Assembly (NCBI GenBank): GCA_024403055.1 | Contig: JAKSSO010000005.1 | Location: forward strand, 1 to 38,848 | Origin: Mogibacterium sp. | GTDB lineage: Bacteria; Bacillota; Clostridia; Peptostreptococcales; Anaerovoracaceae | Reading direction: 5' to 3' | DNA length: 38,848 bases | Shown: positions 1 to 8,933 of the stretch, piece by piece | Position numbering within the stretch: the stretch's first letter is position 1 | Layout of the letters: each line of letters opens with the position of its first letter | The notes under the pieces: generated by a model | What the model was told of the DNA's origin: nothing | Database searches by the model: none | The model's input: only the letters and a program-made list of their open reading frames with translations | Translations under genes and position numbers: made by a program

Positions 1-428
1 TGTTAATGCCAAAACGTGTTAAGCGTAGAAAACAGCACCGTGGCAGAATGAAGGGAATTGCCACTAAGGGCAATTACGTTGCATACGGTACATATGGCCT
101 TGTTGCAGACGGTCGTGGATGGATCGATTCCAACCAGATCGAGGCAGCCAGAATCGCAATGACAAGGTCCATTAAGAGAGGCGGAAAAGTATACATTAAA
201 ATTTTCCCACATAAGCCGGTAAGTAAGAAGCCTATCGGCGTACGTATGGGTTCCGGTAAGGGAGCACCTGAGTACTGGGTAGCAGTAGTTAAACCAGGTA
301 GAGTTATGTTCGAGATCGAAGGAGTAACTGAGGAGCAGGCTAAGGAAGCTATGAGACTTGCAGCACACAAACTGCCGATCAAGTGCAAATTCGTAGTAAA
401 GGGACAGGAAGCAGGAGGTGAGCAGTAA
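1..428 (+). CDS. rplP: 50S ribosomal protein L16 (5' end cut by one base)
   Basis: L16 of the large ribosomal subunit, which helps shape the A-site and peptidyl-transferase region. The protein from base 6 reads [17 protein letters not shown] and matches the L16 N-terminus, ending near residue 140. The window opens with TG TTA ATG; if the preceding base is A, the gene starts MLMPKRV, as most L16 proteins do, so the true start probably lies one base outside the window. It overlaps rpmC by one base (TAATG), which suggests translational coupling inside the spc-type operon. Confidence 0.97.
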   Translation, partial: LMPKRVKRRKQHRGRMKGIATKGNYVAYGTYGLVADGRGWIDSNQIEAARIAMTRSIKRGGKVYIKIFPHKPVSKKPIGVRMGSGKGAPEYWVAVVKPGRVMFEIEGVTEEQAKEAMRLAAHKLPIKCKFVVKGQEAGGEQ

Positions 429-628
429 TGGATCTGGAAAAATACAGAAAGATGACAGATCAGGAAAGAACTGCTGAGCTCGATAAGATGAAGCAGGAGC
501 TGTTCAACCTGAGATTCCAGCATGTAACCGGTCAGCTTGAGAATCCGGTTAAGATGAGAGAAATCAGAAGAGATATCGCTAGAGTTAAGACAATCATCAG
601 AGAGAAAGAGCTCGAGCAGAACGCATAA
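428..628 (+). CDS. rpmC: 50S ribosomal protein L29
   Basis: A 66-residue, mostly helical basic protein with the L29 features [27 protein letters not shown] N-terminus and the [12 protein letters not shown]-terminal helix. L29 sits near the exit of the ribosomal tunnel, where nascent-chain factors such as SRP and trigger factor dock. The start codon overlaps the last base of the rplP stop, and an AGGAGGTGAG ribosome binding site lies in the end of rplP. Confidence 0.96.
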   Translation: MDLEKYRKMTDQERTAELDKMKQELFNLRFQHVTGQLENPVKMREIRRDIARVKTIIREKELEQNA

Positions 629-647
629 GAAAGGAGGATAACTAACA

Positions 648-902
648 ATGGAAAGAAACAGAAGAAAGACAAGAATCGGAATCGTTTCAAGCGATAAGAT
701 GGAGAAGACTGTCGTAGTTGCTACTGAAGAAATCGTTAGACATTCTCTTTACGGAAAGGGCGTTAAGAGAACTAAGAAGTTCAAGGCTCATGACGAGATG
801 AATGAGTGTGGCATCGGCGATAAGGTATTGATCATGGAGACTAAGCCAATCTCTAAGGACAAGAGATGGAGAGTAGTCGAGATCATTGAAAAGGCTAAGT
901 AA
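648..902 (+). CDS. rpsQ: 30S ribosomal protein S17
   Basis: An 84-residue primary 16S rRNA-binding protein with an OB fold. The N-terminal [19 protein letters not shown] and the [11 protein letters not shown] segment are typical of S17. It follows rpmC by 19 bases and has an AAGGAGG ribosome binding site about 12 bases before the ATG. Gene order rplP-rpmC-rpsQ-rplN is conserved across bacteria. Confidence 0.97.
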   Translation: MERNRRKTRIGIVSSDKMEKTVVVATEEIVRHSLYGKGVKRTKKFKAHDEMNECGIGDKVLIMETKPISKDKRWRVVEIIEKAK

Positions 903-916
903 GGAGGCAACGTAAT

Positions 917-1291
917 ATGATTCAGACTGAAAGTAGATTAAGAGTTGCCGACAATTCTGGAGCTAAGGAACTGCTGTGCATCAGAGTTCTTGGCGGCACA
1001 GGCCGTAAGTATGCAAACATCGGTGACATCATCGTATGCACTGTTAAGGATGCTACTCCGGGCGGCGCTGTTAAGAAAGGCGACGTAGTAAAGGCAGTTG
1101 TAGTAAGAACAAAGCGCGGCACAAGAAGAACAGACGGTTCATACGTAAAGTTCGACCAGAACGCTGCAGTTATCATTAAGGACAAGAACGACAAGAACCC
1201 GGTTGGTACACGTATCTTCGGACCTGTTGCTAGAGAACTTAGAGATAACGGCTTTATGAAGATCGTGTCATTGGCACCAGAAGTATTATAG
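917..1291 (+). CDS. rplN: 50S ribosomal protein L14
   Basis: A 124-residue L14 that begins [19 protein letters not shown] and keeps the signature near [19 protein letters not shown]14 binds 23S rRNA at the subunit interface and forms bridges to the 30S subunit. The AAGGAGG site precedes the ATG by about 10 bases. Length is close to the usual 122 residues. Confidence 0.97.
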   Translation: MIQTESRLRVADNSGAKELLCIRVLGGTGRKYANIGDIIVCTVKDATPGGAVKKGDVVKAVVVRTKRGTRRTDGSYVKFDQNAAVIIKDKNDKNPVGTRIFGPVARELRDNGFMKIVSLAPEVL

Positions 1292-1302
1292 GAGGTGTAG
1301 TG

Positions 1303-1608
1303 ATGCAGATTAAAAAAGACGATACTGTGGTTGTAATCGCAGGAAAAGACAAGGGTAAGACCGGTACTGTTCTGAGAACAATCCCTAAGAAAAACAAGGT
1401 AGTAGTTGAGGGCGTTAACATGGTAACAAAGCATGCTAAGGCAACAAGAACAGCTGCTGCAGAAATCAAGCACTTTGAAGGACCTATCGACGCATCCAAC
1501 GTTATGTACTATGACAAGGAAGCTAAGAAGGCTACAAGAATCGGATACAAGGTAGAGGACGGCAAGAAAGTCAGAGTCTCCAAGAAATCCGGTAAGGTAA
1601 TTGACTAG
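1303..1608 (+). CDS. rplX: 50S ribosomal protein L24
   Basis: A 101-residue L24 with the N-terminal KOW motif (KDDTVVVIAGKDKGKTG). L24 is an assembly initiator of the 50S subunit. I place the start at ATG 1303, not the GTG at 1300: the GGAGGT site at 1291-1296 gives a normal 6-base gap to the ATG but only 3 to the GTG. The rplN stop codon abuts the ribosome binding site. Confidence 0.96.
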   Translation: MQIKKDDTVVVIAGKDKGKTGTVLRTIPKKNKVVVEGVNMVTKHAKATRTAAAEIKHFEGPIDASNVMYYDKEAKKATRIGYKVEDGKKVRVSKKSGKVID

Positions 1609-1625
1609 GAAAGGAGGAGTAGACA

Positions 1626-2177
1626 ATGGAAATCAGACTTAAAGATAAGTATAAGAATGAAGTTTTCAAAGCAATGCAGGACAAGTTCAACTACTCCAAT
1701 CCTATGGAAGTTCCAAAGCTGACTAAGATCACCATCAACATGGGACTTAGCGAGGCTAAGGACAATGCCAAGATTCTGGAGAGTGCAGTAAAAGAGATCG
1801 CTCTGATCTCAGGCCAGAAGCCTGTAGTTACAAAGGCAAGAAAGTCCATCGCTAACTTCAAGGTTAGAGAGGGAATGCCTGTAGGAGCTAAGGTTACACT
1901 CAGAGGAGACAGAATGTACACATTTGCTGACAAGCTGTTCAACCTCTCTCTTCCAAGAGTAAGAGACTTCAAGGGCCTCAACAGAGACTCATTCGATGGC
2001 AGAGGAAACTACTCCATGGGACTCAAGGAGCAGCTCATCTTCCCTGAAATCGTATATGATGATGTTGAGACAATCAAAGGCATGAACATCGTGTTCACAA
2101 CAACAGCCAAGACAGACGAAGAAGCATTTGCACTGCTCGAGCTGCTCGGAATGCCTTTTGCAAAAGCTACTAATTAA
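1626..2177 (+). CDS. rplE: 50S ribosomal protein L5
   Basis: A 183-residue L5 that binds 5S rRNA and contacts the P-site tRNA. Recognisable parts are the [17 protein letters not shown] segment and the [25 protein letters not shown] region that is diagnostic of bacterial L5. A GGAAAGGAGGAG site precedes the ATG. Length is usual (about 180). Confidence 0.97.
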   Translation: MEIRLKDKYKNEVFKAMQDKFNYSNPMEVPKLTKITINMGLSEAKDNAKILESAVKEIALISGQKPVVTKARKSIANFKVREGMPVGAKVTLRGDRMYTFADKLFNLSLPRVRDFKGLNRDSFDGRGNYSMGLKEQLIFPEIVYDDVETIKGMNIVFTTTAKTDEEAFALLELLGMPFAKATN

Positions 2178-2191
2178 TATAGGAGGAGATC

Positions 2192-2377
2192 ATGGCAAAA
2201 ACTTCAATGAAAGTTAAGCAGGCTAGAAAGCCTAAGTACTCAACAAGGGCTTACACTAGATGCAGAGTATGCGGAAGACCGCATTCAGTTCTGAAGAAGT
2301 ATGGTATCTGCCGTATCTGCTTCAGAGAGCTCGCTTACAAGGGAGAGATCCCTGGCGTAAAGAAGGCAAGCTGGTAA
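2192..2377 (+). CDS. rpsN: 30S ribosomal protein S14, zinc-binding type
   Basis: A 61-residue type-Z S14. It contains the zinc ribbon CRVC (C24, C27) and CRIC (C40, C43), so it is the short zinc form and not the roughly 100-residue zinc-free form. S14 is a late assembly protein in the 30S head. It is followed by a 99-base linker with foldable sequence before rpsH. Confidence 0.97.
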   Translation: MAKTSMKVKQARKPKYSTRAYTRCRVCGRPHSVLKKYGICRICFRELAYKGEIPGVKKASW

Positions 2378-2476
2378 ACGTTAATTTTCGCAGGCCCGTC
2401 ATGTTGCGACTCCAAGGGGAGTGATCAATCGGCACGATAAGGCGGGAACCACGTTAAGAAAGGAGAAATTACTGTT
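2378..2476 (+). promoter_or_regulatory. structured linker between rpsN and rpsH
   Basis: This 99-base gap interrupts an otherwise tightly packed operon. By eye it can form an outer helix CCCGTC (2395-2400) with GGCGGG (2441-2446). Inside it TTG/CAA (2404-2406, 2426-2428) leads into a perfect ACTCC/GGAGT stem (2409-2413, 2418-2422) capped by AAGG. The heptamer ACGTTAA appears at both ends (2378-2384 and 2451-2457). In many bacteria S8 controls the spc operon through an mRNA structure, so a ribosomal-protein or RNase-processing site is possible. I do not recognise a known family. Confidence 0.45.
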
Positions 2477-2875
2477 ATGGCAATGACAGACCCAATAGCA
2501 GACATGCTAACAAGAATCAGAAATGCCAACACAGCAGGTCACCCAACAGTTGATATTCCTAACTCAAAGATGAAGAAGGCTATCGCAAAGATTCTTCTTG
2601 ATGAGGGATTCATCAGCGGATACGAAGTTGTAGAAGACAACGCACAGGGTACCATCAAGGTAGATCTGAAGTACGGTCCAAATAAGGAAAAGACTATTAT
2701 CGGAATCAAGAAGATCTCAAAGCCTGGTCTGAGAGTATATGCAAAGGCCGGAAGAGTTCCTAAGGTTCTCGGTGGACTTGGAATCGCCATCCTGTCAACT
2801 TCCAACGGTGTTATCACTGACAAGGAAGCTCGTAAGCTCGGAGTTGGCGGAGAAGTTATTTGTTACGTTTGGTAG
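2477..2875 (+). CDS. rpsH: 30S ribosomal protein S8
   Basis: A 132-residue S8, a primary 16S rRNA-binding protein of the 30S platform and, in other bacteria, the translational repressor of the spc operon. [16 protein letters not shown] at the N-terminus and [14 protein letters not shown] near the C-terminus are family signatures. The start at 2477 (MAMTDP) sits after an AAAGGAGA site; the ATG at 2483 would be too far downstream. Confidence 0.97.
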   Translation: MAMTDPIADMLTRIRNANTAGHPTVDIPNSKMKKAIAKILLDEGFISGYEVVEDNAQGTIKVDLKYGPNKEKTIIGIKKISKPGLRVYAKAGRVPKVLGGLGIAILSTSNGVITDKEARKLGVGGEVICYVW

Positions 2876-2888
2876 GAGGTAAGACAAT

Positions 2889-3428
2889 ATGTCAAGAATT
2901 GGTGTTAGACCTATTACTATCCCTGCCGGCGTAGAAGTATCGGTAGAGGATGGAAACATCGTTAAGGTTAAGGGACCTAAGGGCGAACTCGCTCAGAAGG
3001 TAAGCGCTAAGATGAACGTTAAGATCGAAGATGGCGTTCTCTCAGTTGAAAGACCTGACGACGGAAGAGAAAACAGATCACAGCATGGTCTGGCAAGAAC
3101 CCTGATCAACAACATGATCGAGGGAGTAACTAAGGGTTACGAGAGAAAGCTGGTTATGGTAGGTGTTGGATACACAGCATCAAAGCAGGGAAACACTCTG
3201 GTTATGAAGCTTGGATATTCACATCCAATCGAACTGGTTGATCCAGAAGGTATTACTACAGAAACTCCTGATGCAACAACAATCATCGTTAAGGGCATTG
3301 ATAAGGCTCTCGTAGGAAACTACGCAGCTAACATCAGAGCTTGGAGAGCACCAGAGCCATACAAGGGCAAGGGCGTTCTCTATGATGGAGAAGTTGTTCA
3401 TAAGAAGGAAGGAAAGACCGGAGCATAG
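2889..3428 (+). CDS. rplF: 50S ribosomal protein L6
   Basis: A 179-residue L6 with two repeated RNA-binding folds. [17 protein letters not shown] opens the first; the second carries [21 protein letters not shown] and the C-terminal PEPYKGKGV motif. L6 sits near the sarcin-ricin loop and the factor-binding site. It follows rpsH by 13 bases with a TAGGAGG site that overlaps the rpsH stop. Confidence 0.97.
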   Translation: MSRIGVRPITIPAGVEVSVEDGNIVKVKGPKGELAQKVSAKMNVKIEDGVLSVERPDDGRENRSQHGLARTLINNMIEGVTKGYERKLVMVGVGYTASKQGNTLVMKLGYSHPIELVDPEGITTETPDATTIIVKGIDKALVGNYAANIRAWRAPEPYKGKGVLYDGEVVHKKEGKTGA

Positions 3429-3444
3429 GAAAGGAGGAAAGAAA

Positions 3445-3810
3445 ATGGCAAATACAAGCAGAAATGAAAGAAGACTCAAGAGACATGCAAGAGTTAGAAA
3501 GAACGTTTTCGGAACTCCTGAGAAGCCTAGAATGTGCGTGTTTAGATCCAATAAGAACATCTCAGTTCAGATTATTGACGATGTAAACGGAACAACTCTG
3601 GTTGCAGCTTCTTCACTTGATAAGGACCTTAAGGCTGAATTCGCTTACGGTGGAAACATCGAAGCAGCAAAGGCTGTAGGCAAGGCAATTGGAGAGAAAG
3701 CTATCGCTAAGGGCATCAAGGAAGTGTGCTTTGACAGAGGCGGATACCTCTTCCACGGAAGAGTTAAGGAACTCGCTGACGCAGCACGCGAAGCTGGCCT
3801 GGAATTCTAA
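3445..3810 (+). CDS. rplR: 50S ribosomal protein L18
   Basis: A 121-residue 5S rRNA-binding protein. The reading frame stays open upstream to 3382, but the true start is ATG 3445 ([20 protein letters not shown]): it follows an AAAGGAGG site at 3430-3437 and gives the normal L18 length. The C-terminal [23 protein letters not shown] is the family hallmark. Confidence 0.96.
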   Translation: MANTSRNERRLKRHARVRKNVFGTPEKPRMCVFRSNKNISVQIIDDVNGTTLVAASSLDKDLKAEFAYGGNIEAAKAVGKAIGEKAIAKGIKEVCFDRGGYLFHGRVKELADAAREAGLEF

Positions 3811-3824
3811 AGGGAGGACACAGA

Positions 3825-4328
3825 ATGCGTAATACAGTAGATGCGTCCAAGATGGAACTCACAGAAACTATCGTTGACATCAGACGTGTAGCTAAGACTG
3901 TTAAGGGCGGAAGAAACATGAGATTCTCCGTTACAGTAGTTGTAGGCGATGGCGAAGGTCACGTAGGAATGGGACTTGGTAAGGCTATCGAGATTCCTGA
4001 AGCTGTAAGAAAAGCCACAGAAGACGCTAAGAAGAAATTGATTTATGTACCTACTGTAGGAACTACAGTTCCTCATGAGACAGTAGGCATCTTCGGAGCT
4101 GGTAAGGTTCTCATCATGCCATCAGCAAAGGGTACAGGCGTTATCGCAGGTTCATCTGTTCGTACCGTACTCGAGGCTGCAGGCATCAAGGATGTAAGAG
4201 CTAAGTCACTCGGAACAAGCAATACAGGTAACATGGCAAGAGCAACAATGGAGGGTCTTAAGAACCTGACAACTGTAGAGGAAGTTGCTAAGCGTCGTGG
4301 AAAGACACCTGAAGAAATTATCGGATAG
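3825..4328 (+). CDS. rpsE: 30S ribosomal protein S5
   Basis: A 167-residue S5, important for decoding fidelity and the site of spectinomycin-resistance changes in other bacteria. The double-stranded RNA-binding-like N-terminal domain ([20 protein letters not shown]) and the C-terminal domain ([19 protein letters not shown]) are intact. It follows rplR with a 14-base gap and an AAGGGAGG site. Confidence 0.97.
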   Translation: MRNTVDASKMELTETIVDIRRVAKTVKGGRNMRFSVTVVVGDGEGHVGMGLGKAIEIPEAVRKATEDAKKKLIYVPTVGTTVPHETVGIFGAGKVLIMPSAKGTGVIAGSSVRTVLEAAGIKDVRAKSLGTSNTGNMARATMEGLKNLTTVEEVAKRRGKTPEEIIG

Positions 4329-4339
4329 GAGGCAAGGAT

Positions 4340-4519
4340 ATGGCAAAGCTTAAAATCACATTAGTTAAGAGCCCAATCGCTTGTCAGCCTAAGCAGAGAA
4401 AGACTGTAGAAGCACTTGGACTTAGAAAGCTTCATCACTCAGTTGAGCTGGAAGATTCAGCTGCAACACGTGGAGCAATCGCTAAGGTTTCACATCTTCT
4501 CAAAGTAGAAGAGCTGTAA
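4340..4519 (+). CDS. rpmD: 50S ribosomal protein L30 (short form)
   Basis: A 59-residue protein, [15 protein letters not shown] at the N-terminus, with the L30 core ([19 protein letters not shown]) and the normal bacterial length of about 60. A TAGGAGG site overlaps the rpsE stop. Position between rpsE and rplO is the conserved location of rpmD. Confidence 0.96.
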   Translation: MAKLKITLVKSPIACQPKQRKTVEALGLRKLHHSVELEDSAATRGAIAKVSHLLKVEEL

Positions 4520-4533
4520 GGAGGGCTATGACC

Positions 4534-4974
4534 ATGAGAATTCATGAATTACATAAGCCAGAGGGCTCCACAAAGGCACCTAAGAGAATTGGTCGTGGAC
4601 AGGGTACCGGCCAGGGCACAACTGCAGGCAGAGGTATGAACGGTCAGAATTCAAGAAGCGGTGGCGGAGTAAGACTCGGCTTCGAGGGTGGTCAGATGCC
4701 ACTCTATAGAAGACTCCCTAAGAGAGGATTCACAAATCACTGGGCAAAGGAATATGCTGAAATCAACGTTAAGGACCTCAACAGATTCGAAAATGACACA
4801 GTAGTAGATCTCGATCTTCTGCTCCAGTCCGGTCTTGTAAAGCAGGTTAAGGATGGCGTTAAGGTTCTCGGTAACGGCGAGCTCGAGAAGAAGCTCACAG
4901 TTAAGGCAGAGAAGTTCAGCAAGAGCGCTGCCGAGAAAATTGAGAAGGCAGGCGGAAAGGTAGAGGTTATCTAA
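4534..4974 (+). CDS. rplO: 50S ribosomal protein L15
   Basis: A 146-residue L15. The N-terminal half is the extended Gly/Arg-rich tail ([17 protein letters not shown]) and the C-terminal half is globular. Two ATGs are available, 4528 and 4534. The GGAGGG site at 4520-4525 is 2 bases from the first and 8 from the second, and L15 proteins normally begin M-(K/R)-(L/I)-HEL, so I choose 4534 ([12 protein letters not shown]). It overlaps secY by one base. Confidence 0.96.
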   Translation: MRIHELHKPEGSTKAPKRIGRGQGTGQGTTAGRGMNGQNSRSGGGVRLGFEGGQMPLYRRLPKRGFTNHWAKEYAEINVKDLNRFENDTVVDLDLLLQSGLVKQVKDGVKVLGNGELEKKLTVKAEKFSKSAAEKIEKAGGKVEVI

Positions 4975-6254
4975 TGGGACTCGTGAAGACTTTCTCCAAG
5001 GCATGGAAGGTACAGGAAATTAGACAGAAGATCATCTTCACACTTCTTATGCTTGTTGTGTTCAGAATCGGATCCAACATTCCGGTTCCTGGCATCAACA
5101 GAGAATATCTCGCGCAGATGTTCACAGGAGAAACAGGCCTTCTCGATCTGTTTGATCTCTTCTCAGGCGGAGCTTTCAGTAATTTCACAATTTTCGCACT
5201 GAGCATCACACCATATGTAACTGCATCGATCATCATTCAGTTACTGACTATCGCGTTCCCTTACTTCGAGCGTCTCGCTCGTGAGGGAGCTGAGGGTCGT
5301 AAGAAGATGGCAGCAATTACAAGATATATGACTGTTATCCTCGGACTTATCCAGGCTATCGGTCTTACAATCGGCTTATTCAGAAAGGCTATCGTTAATC
5401 AGAACGCTTTCAACATGATCACTATCATTCTCGTTCTGACAGCAGGTACAGCCTTCCTGATGTGGCTCGGTGAGAAAATCAATGAATACGGAATCGGTAA
5501 CGGCATTTCGATCATCATCTTCGGTGGTATCGTTGCAAGAATCCCGACCGCAATCAGAGGAGTAGGAACACAGATCAAGGATGGAGCAGTTTCAATCGTT
5601 GCAGTAATCGTTCTGCTGATCGTTGCTGTTCTGATCACAGTAGTGATCATCCAGATGCAGCAGGGTACAAGAAAGATTCCTGTACAGTATGCAAAGCGTG
5701 TTGTAGGCAGAAAGATGTATGGCGGCCAGTCAACTCATATTCCTATGAAGGTTAACCAGGCTGGAGTTATTCCTATCATCTTCTCCATCTCGCTGCTGCA
5801 GTTCCCACTGACTATCACATACTTCTTCCCTAACACGGGATTCACAGATTTTGTGACTAAGTATCTGTCACCGTCAGGCAACCCTGGAGTATGGGTATAT
5901 GCTATTCTGAACATTGCACTTACAATGTTCTTCACATACTTCTACACTGCAATCATGTTCAATCCTGCAGATGTTGCTGATCAGATGAGACAGAACGGCG
6001 GATTTATTCCGGGAATCAGACCGGGAGTTGCTACAGTAGAATATCTGAGCAAGATTATGAGCAGACTCTGCCTCGCAGGAGGAATCTTCCTGGCAGCAGT
6101 TGCTACTATTCCAACAATTGTAAGCGTATTTACACCATTCAACTTCTCGTTCGGTGGAACATCACTGCTGATCATGGTAGGTGTAGCGCTTGATACAGTA
6201 CAGCAGCTTGAGAATCAGATGCTGATGAGAAATTATCAGGGCTTCCTCAAGTAA
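4974..6254 (+). CDS. secY: Preprotein translocase subunit SecY
   Basis: The channel subunit of the SecYEG translocon, 426 residues with the expected ten membrane helices. Visible family segments are RIGSNIPVPGI near residue 30, GTAFLMWLGEKINEYGIGNGIS around 155-175, the RKIPVQYAKR cytosolic loop, and GIRPGVATVEYL near 345. Its ATG overlaps the rplO stop (TAATG), so its translation is probably coupled to L15. This is the standard location at the end of the spc block. Confidence 0.98.
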   Translation: MGLVKTFSKAWKVQEIRQKIIFTLLMLVVFRIGSNIPVPGINREYLAQMFTGETGLLDLFDLFSGGAFSNFTIFALSITPYVTASIIIQLLTIAFPYFERLAREGAEGRKKMAAITRYMTVILGLIQAIGLTIGLFRKAIVNQNAFNMITIILVLTAGTAFLMWLGEKINEYGIGNGISIIIFGGIVARIPTAIRGVGTQIKDGAVSIVAVIVLLIVAVLITVVIIQMQQGTRKIPVQYAKRVVGRKMYGGQSTHIPMKVNQAGVIPIIFSISLLQFPLTITYFFPNTGFTDFVTKYLSPSGNPGVWVYAILNIALTMFFTYFYTAIMFNPADVADQMRQNGGFIPGIRPGVATVEYLSKIMSRLCLAGGIFLAAVATIPTIVSVFTPFNFSFGGTSLLIMVGVALDTVQQLENQMLMRNYQGFLK

Positions 6255-6272
6255 TGACAAAGGAGTTTAATA

Positions 6273-6917
6273 ATGAGAGCAGTATTGTTAGGACCTCCGG
6301 GAGCAGGTAAGGGCACACAGGCAGCAAGTCTTGTAGAAAAGTACGGCGTTCCTCAGATCTCAACGGGAGATATCTTCCGTAAGAACATCAAAGAGGGAAC
6401 CGAGCTTGGCAAGAAGGCGCAGGAGTATATGAATGCAGGACAGCTCGTTCCTGATGAACTCGTTGTAGACCTCGTTGCAGACAGACTTCAGCAGGATGAC
6501 TGCAAGAACGGATACCTCCTGGACGGTTTTCCAAGAACTATTTTCCAGGCAGAGCAGCTGGACAAGTTCCTCGAAGAACAGGGCCAGAAGCTTGACGCGG
6601 TAATCAATTTCGAAGTAGGTCACGATACTCTTATCGAGAGACTTATCGGAAGAAGAATCTGCAAGTCATGTGGAGCAGGCTACCATGTTAAGAGCCATCA
6701 GCCGAAGGTAGAGGGCATCTGTGACAAGTGTGGCGGAGAGCTCATCCAGAGGGAAGATGATACTGTAGAAACTGCTGAGAACAGAATCGCTGTATATCTC
6801 GAATCAACAGCACCGTTGATCGAGTATTATGAAAATACAGGAATCCTGAAGAATTTCAATGCAGAGAAGGATCGCGCCGAAGTGTTCAAAGATATTGTAG
6901 AGGCAATTGGAGCATAA
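6273..6917 (+). CDS. adk: Adenylate kinase with zinc lid
   Basis: Converts ATP plus AMP to two ADP in the cytoplasm. The 214-residue protein has the P-loop GPPGAGKGT (7-15), the AMP-binding STGDIFR region (30-36), DGFPRT (84-89), and a long LID domain. The LID has four cysteines, C130, C133, C150 and C153, which form the structural zinc site typical of Gram-positive adenylate kinases. It lies between secY and map, as in many Firmicutes. Confidence 0.98.
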   Translation: MRAVLLGPPGAGKGTQAASLVEKYGVPQISTGDIFRKNIKEGTELGKKAQEYMNAGQLVPDELVVDLVADRLQQDDCKNGYLLDGFPRTIFQAEQLDKFLEEQGQKLDAVINFEVGHDTLIERLIGRRICKSCGAGYHVKSHQPKVEGICDKCGGELIQREDDTVETAENRIAVYLESTAPLIEYYENTGILKNFNAEKDRAEVFKDIVEAIGA

Positions 6918-6920
6918 GGA

Positions 6921-7667
6921 ATGATCATTATCAAATCGAAACGCGAGATCGACCTGATGAGAGAGCCTTGTAAGGTTACATCTGAGATCTTTCAAAATCT
7001 CGGAGAGTTTATCAGGCCGGGAAAGACCACACAGGATATCAACGACTTTGTTGAGAAGACTATCGCACACTACGGGATGCATCCGACCTTCAAGGGTTAT
7101 GGAGGCTTTCCCGCAGGAGCGTGTGTGTCGGTGAATGAGGAAGTCATCCACGGCATTCCTTCCAAGAACAAAGTTCTCCACGAGGGGGACATAGTAAGTG
7201 TTGATATCGGAGCTACTTATAAGGGATATAACAGCGACGCTGCAAGAACCTTTCCTGTAGGAGCAATAAGCGAAGAGGCACAGAGACTTATCGATGTGAC
7301 CAGACAGAGCTTCTTCGAGGGAATTAAGTATGCTATGGTCGGCTACAGAATTCATGACATAGGACATGCTGTTCAGGAGTATGCTGAAGCGAACGGAATG
7401 GGCGTTATCAGAGATTACACAGGACATGGAACAGGTAAGAACCTTCACGAGGATCCACAGATCCCTAACTACGGCAAAGCCGGAACCGGTCCTAAGATCA
7501 AAGAGGGCATGACCCTGGCAGTTGAACCTATGCTGGCACTCGGGACCTACGATGTAAGAGTCCTGAGCAACGACTGGACAGTCGTTACGCTGGATGCTAA
7601 GATGGCGGCACACTATGAGAACACGATAGTTATTACTGATGGTGAGCCTGAGATTTTAACACTGTAG
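6921..7667 (+). CDS. map: Methionine aminopeptidase, type I
   Basis: Removes the initiator methionine from nascent proteins. The 248-residue type Ia enzyme keeps the two-metal ligands: D95, D106, H169 (in the GHGTG motif), E202 (VEPM) and E233 (YENT), plus H77 of the substrate pocket. It has no N-terminal zinc-finger or linker extension. The gene starts 3 bases after the adk stop, so the two are probably translationally coupled. Confidence 0.98.
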   Translation: MIIIKSKREIDLMREPCKVTSEIFQNLGEFIRPGKTTQDINDFVEKTIAHYGMHPTFKGYGGFPAGACVSVNEEVIHGIPSKNKVLHEGDIVSVDIGATYKGYNSDAARTFPVGAISEEAQRLIDVTRQSFFEGIKYAMVGYRIHDIGHAVQEYAEANGMGVIRDYTGHGTGKNLHEDPQIPNYGKAGTGPKIKEGMTLAVEPMLALGTYDVRVLSNDWTVVTLDAKMAAHYENTIVITDGEPEILTL

Positions 7668-7682
7668 AACAAGAGAGGTTAT

Positions 7683-7901
7683 ATGGCTAAGAATAATAAC
7701 ATTGAGGTTGTCGGAACTGTTGTTGATGCACTGCCTAATGCCAACTTCAAGGTAAAACTTGAGAACGGATTCGAAGTGCTTGCTACTATTTCCGGTAAGA
7801 TCAGAATGAATTACATTCGTATCCTGCCAGGCGACAAGGTTAAGGTTGAGTTATCGCCTTACGATTTGACACGCGGAAGAATTACATGGAGGGAGAAATA
7901 A
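7683..7901 (+). CDS. infA: Translation initiation factor IF-1
   Basis: A 72-residue S1/OB-fold protein that occupies the 30S A-site during initiation. The core ([19 protein letters not shown]) and the C-terminal [13 protein letters not shown] are characteristic. It follows map by 15 bases with an AGAGAGG-type site, and its last codons contain the ribosome binding site of rpmJ. Confidence 0.97.
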   Translation: MAKNNNIEVVGTVVDALPNANFKVKLENGFEVLATISGKIRMNYIRILPGDKVKVELSPYDLTRGRITWREK

Positions 7902-7902
7902 A

Positions 7903-8016
7903 ATGAAAGTAAGAGCATCTGTTAAGCCAATGTGCGACAAGTGCAAAGTAATCAAGAGACACGGTCGCGTAATGGTTATTTGTGAGAACCCTAAGCACAA
8001 GCAGAGACAGGGTTAA
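7903..8016 (+). CDS. rpmJ: 50S ribosomal protein L36, zinc type
   Basis: A 37-residue protein, [14 protein letters not shown] at the N-terminus. The zinc ligands C11, C14, C27 and H32 are all present, so this is the zinc-binding C+ form. It begins one base after the infA stop, with the GGAGGG site inside infA. Conserved order infA-rpmJ-rpsM supports the call. Confidence 0.97.
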   Translation: MKVRASVKPMCDKCKVIKRHGRVMVICENPKHKQRQG

Positions 8017-8131
8017 TAAGTTATAAAGTGCGCGGATGCCGAGGTCCGCGGTAAAAACACTTAACAATTCAAGGAACACCCGTCTATATCGCCCTCGGAT
8101 AGGCGACGGAAGATGGGAAAGGAGGAAAAGA
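8017..8131 (+). promoter_or_regulatory. structured linker before rpsM
   Basis: This 115-base gap lies at the classical junction between spc and alpha gene blocks. It contains a perfect CGCGGA/TCCGCG hairpin (8031-8036 with 8045-8050). A second foldable segment has CCGTC (8080-8084) pairing with GACGG (8105-8109). No run of T follows either hairpin, so these do not look like terminators. A leader for ribosomal-protein feedback or an internal processing site is possible; I see no convincing promoter. Confidence 0.4.
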
Positions 8132-8497
8132 ATGGCAAGAATTGCCGGAGTTGACCTGCCAAGAGATAAGAGAATCGAAATCGGTTTAACTTACATCTAC
8201 GGAATTGGTCTCAAGACATCCAGAGACATCCTCGCTAAGGCTGAGGTTGATCCTGACATCAGAGTTAAGGATCTGACAGAGGAAGATGCTGGTAAGATCA
8301 GAAGAGTTATCGACGCAGAGTACATGGTAGAGGGTGACCTGAGAAGAGAAGTTTCTCTGAACATCAAGAGACTCATGGAGATTGGATCCTACAGAGGCAT
8401 CAGACACAGAAGAGGTCTTCCTGTAAGAGGACAGAAGACTAAGACTAACGCAAGAACCCGCAAGGGACCTAAGAGACTTGCTGGTAAGAAGAAGTAG
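8132..8497 (+). CDS. rpsM: 30S ribosomal protein S13
   Basis: A 121-residue S13 of the 30S head that contacts tRNAs and L5. [26 protein letters not shown] is the conserved N-terminus, and the basic tail [15 protein letters not shown] is typical. The frame is open upstream to 8036, but ATG 8132 follows an AAAGGAGG site and gives the standard length, so the upstream extension is not coding. Confidence 0.97.
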   Translation: MARIAGVDLPRDKRIEIGLTYIYGIGLKTSRDILAKAEVDPDIRVKDLTEEDAGKIRRVIDAEYMVEGDLRREVSLNIKRLMEIGSYRGIRHRRGLPVRGQKTKTNARTRKGPKRLAGKKK

Positions 8498-8514
8498 AAA
8501 GGAGGGTATGAAAA

Positions 8515-8910
8515 ATGGCAGCACCTAAAAAAGGCGTAAGAAGAAAAAAGAGAGAACGTAAGAACGTTGAAAGAGGCCAGGCTCATATCCAGTCTACTTT
8601 CAATAATACACTGATTACACTGACCGATATGGACGGAAATGCACTTAGCTGGTCATCCGCCGGATCAAATGGTTTCAGAGGTTCAAGAAAGAGCACACCA
8701 TTTGCAGCAGCAGAGGCAGCTACTGTAGCAGCTAAGGCAGCTATGGAGCACGGTCTGAAGTCCGTAGAGGTATATGTTAAGGGTCCTGGTTCCGGAAGAG
8801 ATTCCGCAGTTAGAGCTCTTGAGACTGCTGGTCTGAGAGTTACTATGATCAAGGACATTACACCTATCCCTCACAATGGTTGCAGACCACCTAAGAAGAG
8901 AAGAGTCTAA
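8515..8910 (+). CDS. rpsK: 30S ribosomal protein S11
   Basis: A 131-residue S11 of the 30S platform that lines the mRNA exit channel. Signatures are [35 protein letters not shown], and the C-terminal [18 protein letters not shown]. An AAAGGAGGG site precedes it, 17 bases after rpsM. Confidence 0.97.
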   Translation: MAAPKKGVRRKKRERKNVERGQAHIQSTFNNTLITLTDMDGNALSWSSAGSNGFRGSRKSTPFAAAEAATVAAKAAMEHGLKSVEVYVKGPGSGRDSAVRALETAGLRVTMIKDITPIPHNGCRPPKKRRV

Positions 8911-8933
8911 TCGGGAAGGAGGAGTAACAGAAT

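Noticed and set aside
922..1626. 234-residue minus-strand frame across rplN and rplX
   Set aside because: Antiparallel shadow of two certain ribosomal protein genes, with no ribosome binding site and low-complexity composition.
6804..7613. 269-residue minus-strand frame opposite adk and map
   Set aside because: Mirror frame of two well-identified genes; no recognisable domain.
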